Shown here: in pieces, positions 13,895 to 17,989 of the stretch | Layout: the number at the start of each line of letters is the position of its first letter | Position numbering within the stretch: the stretch's first letter is position 1 | From: Sva-25 sp037385685 | Lineage (GTDB): Bacteria; Pseudomonadota; Gammaproteobacteria; Chromatiales; Chromatiaceae | Direction: 5' to 3' | Assembly (NCBI GenBank): GCA_037385685.1 | Contig: JARRMW010000029.1 | Location: 1-17,989 of the forward strand | Length of the DNA stretch: 17,989 nucleotides | Notes under the pieces: generated by a model | What the model was told of the DNA's origin: nothing | The model's input: the letters and a program-made list of their open reading frames with translations, nothing else | Database searches by the model: none | Made by a program: the position numbers and the translations under genes

Positions 13895-14473
13895 TTACTC
13901 GACCACCTCGACAATTGCCTGCATTGTTGGATGCAGGGTGCAATAGTAGCTGTAGGTACCGGGTTTATCGAAAACCTGGCTGTAGCTCTGGTTGGCACCC
14001 AGCTGCTGCGAGGCGAAGCTACCGTCCCGTGCCGTAACGGTATGCGGCATACTGTCTGCCTGACTCCAGGTCACGGTACCGCCTTTCCTGACCACGACCC
14101 GCTGAGGGACGAACTGCATCTGGGTGATGGAAACCGATGCCGACTTCATCGCCTCAGCCGGCTTCTCTGACCGAAGACTCCGTTGAGCAGGTGGCTGCAT
14201 GGCCGGTTCCTGCTGAACCGGTGGCCGCTGCATCTGCCGGGGGTAACGCTGCGGGTAAGGCACCGGGCGCATGGGTGGGCGCATCATGGGCGGTGGACGC
14301 ATTCCAGGAGCCGGGTAGACTGGCGGCATGGCTGGACCATAGGGGCCAGAGTGTGGCTGCTGTCCATACCCGGGCTGGCAACCACCGCGGACAGGGGCAT
14401 TGCCATAGGCATGTGCCTGAAAGGCAAGGCTGGCCAGTGCGGTTGCAATCAATGCTTTCTGTGCATTTTTCAT
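13895..14473 (-). CDS. Secreted plastocyanin-like blue copper protein with Pro/Met-rich linker
   Basis: The 192-residue protein has a signal peptide (MKNAQKALIATALASLAFQ, cleavage likely after AHA at 22). A linker of about 75 residues rich in Pro, Met, Gln and Arg follows (for example PPPMMRPPMRPVPYP). A cupredoxin domain from about residue 112 ends the protein. The four type 1 copper ligands are visible: His144 (MPHTV), Cys178, His181 and Met184 in CTLHPTM. It probably acts in the periplasm as electron carrier or copper-binding protein. The ATG at 14473 is chosen because AGGA lies about ten bases upstream and the signal peptide starts there. Upstream in-frame ATGs at 14491 and 14548 would add a poor N-terminus. 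The gene is divergent from the SDR gene over an AT-rich spacer. Confidence 0.82.
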   Translation of the reverse strand: MKNAQKALIATALASLAFQAHAYGNAPVRGGCQPGYGQQPHSGPYGPAMPPVYPAPGMRPPPMMRPPMRPVPYPQRYPRQMQRPPVQQEPAMQPPAQRSLRSEKPAEAMKSASVSITQMQFVPQRVVVRKGGTVTWSQADSMPHTVTARDGSFASQQLGANQSYSQVFDKPGTYSYYCTLHPTMQAIVEVVE

Positions 14474-14624
14474 GGTCAAATTCCTGTTCATGTCATCTGT
14501 ATTTGAAAAAAAGAAGCTATTTTGGTGAATATGAGACTGAATGTTCACATAACGAACAGTTTTTATGTAGATATTATCAGTTCATACCCTATACAGTAGT
14601 GCAAACACTTTCAGGATCACGGAT
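14474..14624. promoter_or_regulatory. AT-rich divergent promoter region between cupredoxin and SDR genes
   Basis: About 150 bases, clearly more AT-rich than the flanking genes, separate two divergent starts and must hold at least one promoter each. TATACA at 14590-14595 is a possible -10 for the SDR gene without a good -35. AGGAT lies before the ATG at 14625. A 17-base palindrome at 14542-14558 is listed separately. Confidence 0.5.
14542..14558. promoter_or_regulatory. TGTTC-N7-GAACA palindrome, operator candidate
   Basis: TGTTCACATAACGAACA is a perfect 5-base inverted repeat around a 7-base centre, in the middle of the divergent spacer. Its size suits a dimeric helix-turn-helix regulator. 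It does not match the E. coli LexA box (CTG-N10-CAG). The regulator cannot be named from this window. Confidence 0.4.
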
Positions 14625-15314
14625 ATGAAAAAGATACTCATTGTTGGGGCAGGACAGGGCATCGGCCGCGCCATTGGCCAGAAGCTCGCCACAAATGCGG
14701 AGCTCTGGACCACTACACGCAACACAGAGCCGGAGTTTGAATCCTCACATCGCACCTGGGACTCCTCACAAGAGTTCCCGGCCGATTTCCTTCCCGATGA
14801 CCTGGATGGCCTGGTCTACTGCCCGGGTACAATCCGGCTGAAGCCTTTCGAAAGATTGACGCTGGATGACTACGAACAGGATCTGGACGTTAACCTCAAG
14901 GGAGCCGTGCGCGTACTCAAAGCGGCTATACCGGCACTCAGGGCTGCCCCGCATGCCAGCGTCGTGTTGTTTTCCACCGTGGCGGTCACGACCGGTATGC
15001 CCATGCATGCCAGCATCGCATCGGCGAAGGGCGCAATCGAGGGCCTGACACGCTCGCTGGCTGCTGAATACGCACCGAAGATTCGCTTCAACGCCATTGC
15101 CCCTTCGCTGACAGATACTTCGCTGGCATCAGGTCTGCTCCGCACAGAGAGGCAGCGAGAGGCCGCTGCCACACGACATCCGCTGGAGCGCATCGGCAAC
15201 CCTGACGAACTGGCGGCACTGGCCGGTTTTCTGCTCTCGGATGACTCAGGCTGGATGAGTGGCCAAGTGCTGCATGCTGACGGCGGCATGAGCTCTATTC
15301 GGAAATTTGCCTGA
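14625..15314 (+). CDS. Atypical short-chain dehydrogenase/reductase family protein lacking the catalytic Tyr
   Basis: The 229-residue protein has a Rossmann fold of the SDR family: GAGQGIGRAIG at 8-18 binds the nucleotide, VYCPGT replaces the usual NNAG, the serine strand reads VVLFSTVAV, and the C-terminal part (HADGGMSS) is as in classical SDRs. The active-site pattern Y-x3-K is changed: the sequence reads HASIASAKGA, so Ile stands where the proton-donating Tyr should be, while the Lys is kept. This is a clean codon (atc) in an intact frame. The protein either uses another residue, perhaps the nearby His, or is not a classical dehydrogenase. It is the first gene of a plus-strand series with the DCC, ABC1 kinase and photolyase genes. 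Related SDR genes occur in light or singlet-oxygen response clusters. Confidence 0.82.
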   Translation: MKKILIVGAGQGIGRAIGQKLATNAELWTTTRNTEPEFESSHRTWDSSQEFPADFLPDDLDGLVYCPGTIRLKPFERLTLDDYEQDLDVNLKGAVRVLKAAIPALRAAPHASVVLFSTVAVTTGMPMHASIASAKGAIEGLTRSLAAEYAPKIRFNAIAPSLTDTSLASGLLRTERQREAAATRHPLERIGNPDELAALAGFLLSDDSGWMSGQVLHADGGMSSIRKFA

Positions 15315-15329
15315 GAAAATATAGTGAAC

Positions 15330-15740
15330 ATGCAAGACAATCACGCAGATGTGGACTGCCCGGTCGTTCTCTTTGACGGCGGGTGCCCGATGTGCAGCCG
15401 CGAAATCGCTTACTATCGCAGGCAGAAAGCATCGGCAGCACTGCACTGGGTCGATATCAGCCGCGAAACGGACACAGACTCACTCTTCGGTATCCGATAC
15501 GACGATGCCATGCAGCGATTCCACGTCAGGGACCGCCAGGGTCACTGGCAGACAGGCGCCTATGCCTTTGCCGAGCTATGGTCGCACTTTCCCCGCTGGC
15601 GCCTGCTTGCAGGACTCATCCGTCGTTGCGGTCTCTTGCCGCTGATCGACAAGGCTTATGACGGATTTGCTCGCTGGCGACTCAAGCGTCAATGCACAGA
15701 CGGAACCTGTTCCACCATATCTGACAGGCAGCAGTCATGA
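15330..15740 (+). CDS. DCC-family (DUF393) thiol-disulfide oxidoreductase-like protein
   Basis: The 136-residue protein has the family motif near its N-terminus: VVLFDGGCPMCSREI, with Asp16, Cys19 and Cys22 (DGxCxxC). The rest follows DUF393, including WVDISRE, a GAYAFAELWSHFP block and two more cysteines near the C-terminus (RQCTDGTC). Members have a thioredoxin-like fold and are thought to be redox proteins, but no substrate is established. The ATG at 15330 is preferred; a GTG two codons upstream (15324) is an alternative. Only 15 bases separate it from the SDR stop. Its own stop overlaps the kinase gene by four bases (ATGA), so these genes are likely one transcript. Confidence 0.85.
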   Translation: MQDNHADVDCPVVLFDGGCPMCSREIAYYRRQKASAALHWVDISRETDTDSLFGIRYDDAMQRFHVRDRQGHWQTGAYAFAELWSHFPRWRLLAGLIRRCGLLPLIDKAYDGFARWRLKRQCTDGTCSTISDRQQS

Positions 15741-17077
15741 CAAAAGAAAGACGCATACCATCCTCTCGCCTCGGCCGCTTCTCACACCTTGGGCGTTTGG
15801 CAGGCGGCATGGTCGGTGGCATGGTCACTGAAGGCGCACGCCAGCTTGCAAGGGGCAACCGGCCTGCAATCGGAGACATGTTGCTGACACCCGCCAATGC
15901 AAGACGGCTCGCCGACAGGCTGTCCGAGATGCGCGGTGCGGCCATGAAAATGGGCCAACTGCTCTCCATGGACAGTGGCCAGATACTGCCACCGCAGCTC
16001 AGCGAAATACTCACGAAGTTGCGCGAGGATGCCCATCGTATGCCACTCGGACAGGTTGCACAGGTACTCGACGACTCGCTCGGCAAACAGTGGAAAGAGG
16101 CCTTCGAGCGCTTCGATTTCAAACCAATCGCCGCGGCATCGATAGGCCAGGTGCACCGGGCAACACTCAAGGACGGACGCGAAGTCGCCATCAAGCTGCA
16201 GTATCCAGGCATCGAGAGAAGCATCGACAGTGACATTCGCAACGTTGGCATGCTCCTGAAACTGTCGGGAATCCTGCCTGACGGCATCGATCTGGATCCC
16301 CTTCTCGAGGAGGCGAGGCTACAACTCCATCACGAAGCTGATTACGAACACGAAGCACACCTGCTACGACGCTTTCATTCACTCCTGCAACAGGATCAGA
16401 GGTACATCGTACCGGGCGTCATCGATGAACTGAGTTGCAGGCGTGTCCTGACGATGGATTTTCTGCATGGCAAGCCAATTGAAACAATTCACAACCTGGA
16501 GAGCGCCAAACGAAACGCTGCTGCCCGTCACCTGACGGAACTGGCCTTCAGAGAGGTCTTCGACTGGGGACTGGTACAGACAGACCCCAACTTCGCTAAC
16601 TACCTCTACGAGCACGAGACCGGGAGGATCCAGCTTCTCGACTTCGGGGCTGCACGGGAGCATGGCGAACAACAGCGCAGTGACATGCGCATGCTTCTCA
16701 ACGCCTGTGTAGAGAATACCGATGAGCTGATAATCGATGCTGCCGCCAGGGTCGGATACCTCGGCAACGATGACCCGCCCGGTTATGCTCAATGCGTGCT
16801 CCTTCTCCTGCGCACAGCCACAGAACCGTTGCGTAGCGCGGGGCGCTTTCACTTCGGCAATTCAGACCTGGCACGCGAGATGAGCGAACAGGTCAAACAG
16901 ATGCGCCTTGAGAGCAGATATAGCCGGATGCCCCCGATGCATATCCTCTTCCTTCACCGAAAACTCGGAGGACTCTATCTGCTGCTCTCACGATTGCGTG
17001 CCTCAGTGGACATCGCCGAGCTCGCAAGCCCTTATCTCGATTCGACACAAAGAGCCGCATCCGGAAACGCAGCATGA
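15737..17077 (+). CDS. ABC1/UbiB-family atypical kinase of the COQ8/ADCK3 type
   Basis: The 446-residue protein has all hallmarks of the ABC1 kinase-like family. KMGQ lies at 71-74 (the KxGQ motif), the Ala-rich loop AAASIGQVH at 132-140, the ATP lysine Lys153 in VAIKLQYPGI, the catalytic segment QTDPNFANY at 281-289, and LDFGA with the metal-binding Asp302. The QTDPNxxN form, the QYPGI(x)4IDSD stretch and the C-terminal HRKLGGLYLLLSRLRA resemble eukaryotic COQ8/ADCK3 more than E. coli UbiB, which has a membrane anchor at the C-terminus; no such anchor is seen here. COQ8 proteins support ubiquinone synthesis, and some relatives act in stress. The gene overlaps the DCC gene by four bases. Confidence 0.88.
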   Translation: MTKERRIPSSRLGRFSHLGRLAGGMVGGMVTEGARQLARGNRPAIGDMLLTPANARRLADRLSEMRGAAMKMGQLLSMDSGQILPPQLSEILTKLREDAHRMPLGQVAQVLDDSLGKQWKEAFERFDFKPIAAASIGQVHRATLKDGREVAIKLQYPGIERSIDSDIRNVGMLLKLSGILPDGIDLDPLLEEARLQLHHEADYEHEAHLLRRFHSLLQQDQRYIVPGVIDELSCRRVLTMDFLHGKPIETIHNLESAKRNAAARHLTELAFREVFDWGLVQTDPNFANYLYEHETGRIQLLDFGAAREHGEQQRSDMRMLLNACVENTDELIIDAAARVGYLGNDDPPGYAQCVLLLLRTATEPLRSAGRFHFGNSDLAREMSEQVKQMRLESRYSRMPPMHILFLHRKLGGLYLLLSRLRASVDIAELASPYLDSTQRAASGNAA

Positions 17078-17171
17078 TCTTGCCCGTCTGGTCCATGTAC
17101 AAGCACCGGGAAAGAATCCGTGACGATGTTCGCTATGATCGCAAACGTCGTACTCACAGCTGGAATAAAGC
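17078..17171. other. Short spacer between ABC1 kinase and photolyase genes
   Basis: Ninety-four bases without a gene. An in-frame TAA at 17166 lies directly before the photolyase GTG at 17172, which rules out an earlier start for that gene. No terminator hairpin or clear promoter was recognised, so read-through from the upstream genes is possible. Confidence 0.5.
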
Positions 17172-17989
17172 GTGAGCGCCCGAAAGCTGATTCTTGTACT
17201 TGGCGATCAGCTTGATCGGCAGTCCCCTGCCCTGCTGGCTGCCGATAAAAGCCGGGATATTGTTGTGATGCTTGAGGTGCGCAATGAATCGCAACGCGTC
17301 AGGTCCCACAAGGCACGCACAACGCTGTTCCTGTCCGCGATGCGTCATCATGCAAGCTGGCTGGAAGGAGAAGGCTTCAAGGTCGAGTACAGGAAGATCG
17401 ATCACAGGGATGCCGACAGCTTCACGACGTCACTGGTCTCGGTCATCCGTACAGCCGGGACCTCCAGGCTGGTCATGACACAAGCTGGCGAGTATGGCGT
17501 CCAGAAAGAAATCGCTGCAGTTTGCGAGCAGCATGGCGTTGAACTTGATGTACTGCCTGACAACCATTTTCTGTGCAGTATCGACGAATTCCGGCAATGG
17601 AGGAAGGGACGCAAGACGCTGGTCATGGAACACTTCTACCGCCACATGCGAAAGCGCCATGACATCCTCATGGAAGATGGCAAACCGGCCGGCGGCAGCT
17701 GGAATTTCGATCGCGACAACAGGAAGCATTTTGGAAAACAGGGCCCGGGACACCTTCCCTCATGGCCGGATTTCGGCATCGATGACACGACGCAATCCGC
17801 CATCGATGATGTCGAGAAGCTCTTCCCGGACAATCCTGGTTCACTTGCGCATTTCAACTGGCCAGTGACACGCGAGCAGGCCCTTTCACAGCTCGAGGAC
17901 TTTATCGACCGACGCCTGCCTGCTTTCGGCCCCTTCCAGGATGCGATGTGGGATCGGGAGCCACTTCTCTACCACTCCGGCATTGCTTC
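17172..17989 (+). CDS. Cryptochrome/photolyase family protein (FeS-BCP/CryPro group), N-terminal part, runs off right edge
   Basis: An uninterrupted frame of 272 codons begins with GTG at 17172 (GGA eight bases upstream) and is cut by the window end. It starts MSARKLILVLGDQL, typical of the bacterial cryptochrome and (6-4) photolyase group with an iron-sulfur cluster. Other family marks are EVRNESQRVRSHKAR, MTQAGEYGVQKEI, a GGSWNFDRDNRK motif near residues 174-185, and FGPFQDAMW followed by EPLLYHSGIAS at the cut end. The cluster cysteines and FAD pocket lie beyond the window and cannot be checked. These proteins repair (6-4) photoproducts or sense light, using FAD and a lumazine antenna. It follows the SDR, DCC and kinase genes on the same strand. 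Confidence 0.88.
   Translation, partial: MSARKLILVLGDQLDRQSPALLAADKSRDIVVMLEVRNESQRVRSHKARTTLFLSAMRHHASWLEGEGFKVEYRKIDHRDADSFTTSLVSVIRTAGTSRLVMTQAGEYGVQKEIAAVCEQHGVELDVLPDNHFLCSIDEFRQWRKGRKTLVMEHFYRHMRKRHDILMEDGKPAGGSWNFDRDNRKHFGKQGPGHLPSWPDFGIDDTTQSAIDDVEKLFPDNPGSLAHFNWPVTREQALSQLEDFIDRRLPAFGPFQDAMWDREPLLYHSGIA

Noticed and set aside
14542..14558. LexA (SOS) box, because a photolyase lies downstream
   Set aside because: The palindrome TGTTC-N7-GAACA does not fit the gammaproteobacterial CTG-N10-CAG spacing.
14137..14628. Plus-strand ORF of 163 residues opposite the cupredoxin gene
   Set aside because: It is a shadow of the low-complexity Pro/Met/Gln-rich linker; the minus-strand protein has a signal peptide, copper ligands and a ribosome site.

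Overview
The window looks like a chromosomal segment of a gammaproteobacterium, probably from a sulfur- or hydrogen-oxidising lineage. This is inferred from gene content (HupF/HupK-type [NiFe]-hydrogenase maturation genes, a sulfide:quinone-oxidoreductase-like flavoprotein, MobA) and the moderately GC-rich coding sequence. No rRNA, tRNA, CRISPR array, transposase or phage gene was recognised.

Left edge (1-334): the start of an exported protein on the minus strand runs off the window. It is divergent from the main operon, and the gap between them holds an FNR/ANR-like palindrome and a plausible sigma-70 promoter.

Main operon (335-10595, plus strand): twelve tightly packed genes, most overlapping by 1-8 bases or separated by no more than 10. 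They are hupF, hupK, hypA, hypB, hypF, hypC, a GmhA-like SIS-domain gene, hypD, hypE, a UreH/NiCoT-like nickel permease, mobA and a TauE/SafE permease. The hyp genes cover the whole Fe(CN)2CO pathway (HypF/HypE make cyanide, HypC/HypD hold and assemble the iron centre) and nickel delivery (HypA/HypB, fed by the permease). HupF and HupK are extra factors found with uptake hydrogenases that mature in the presence of oxygen. No hydrogenase structural gene, maturation protease or hypX is in the window, so this is a maturation-only operon. The SIS protein inside it and the mobA/tauE tail are not part of the canonical machinery.

Spacer 10596-10812 carries several small hairpins and two near-identical REP-like units. 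Next comes a minus-strand SQR-like flavoprotein with its own promoter (10813-11940), then a stretch of about 500 bases without a recognised gene. A lipase-maturation-factor-like membrane protein follows (12437-13888, plus). It converges on a secreted plastocyanin-like protein with a Pro/Met-rich linker (13895-14473, minus).

Right part (14625-17989, plus): a short-chain dehydrogenase family protein lacking the catalytic tyrosine, a DCC-type thiol oxidoreductase, an ABC1 kinase of the COQ8/ADCK3 type, and the beginning of a cryptochrome/photolyase of the FeS-BCP group. This set resembles the light or singlet-oxygen response clusters of proteobacteria, but no regulator is visible here.
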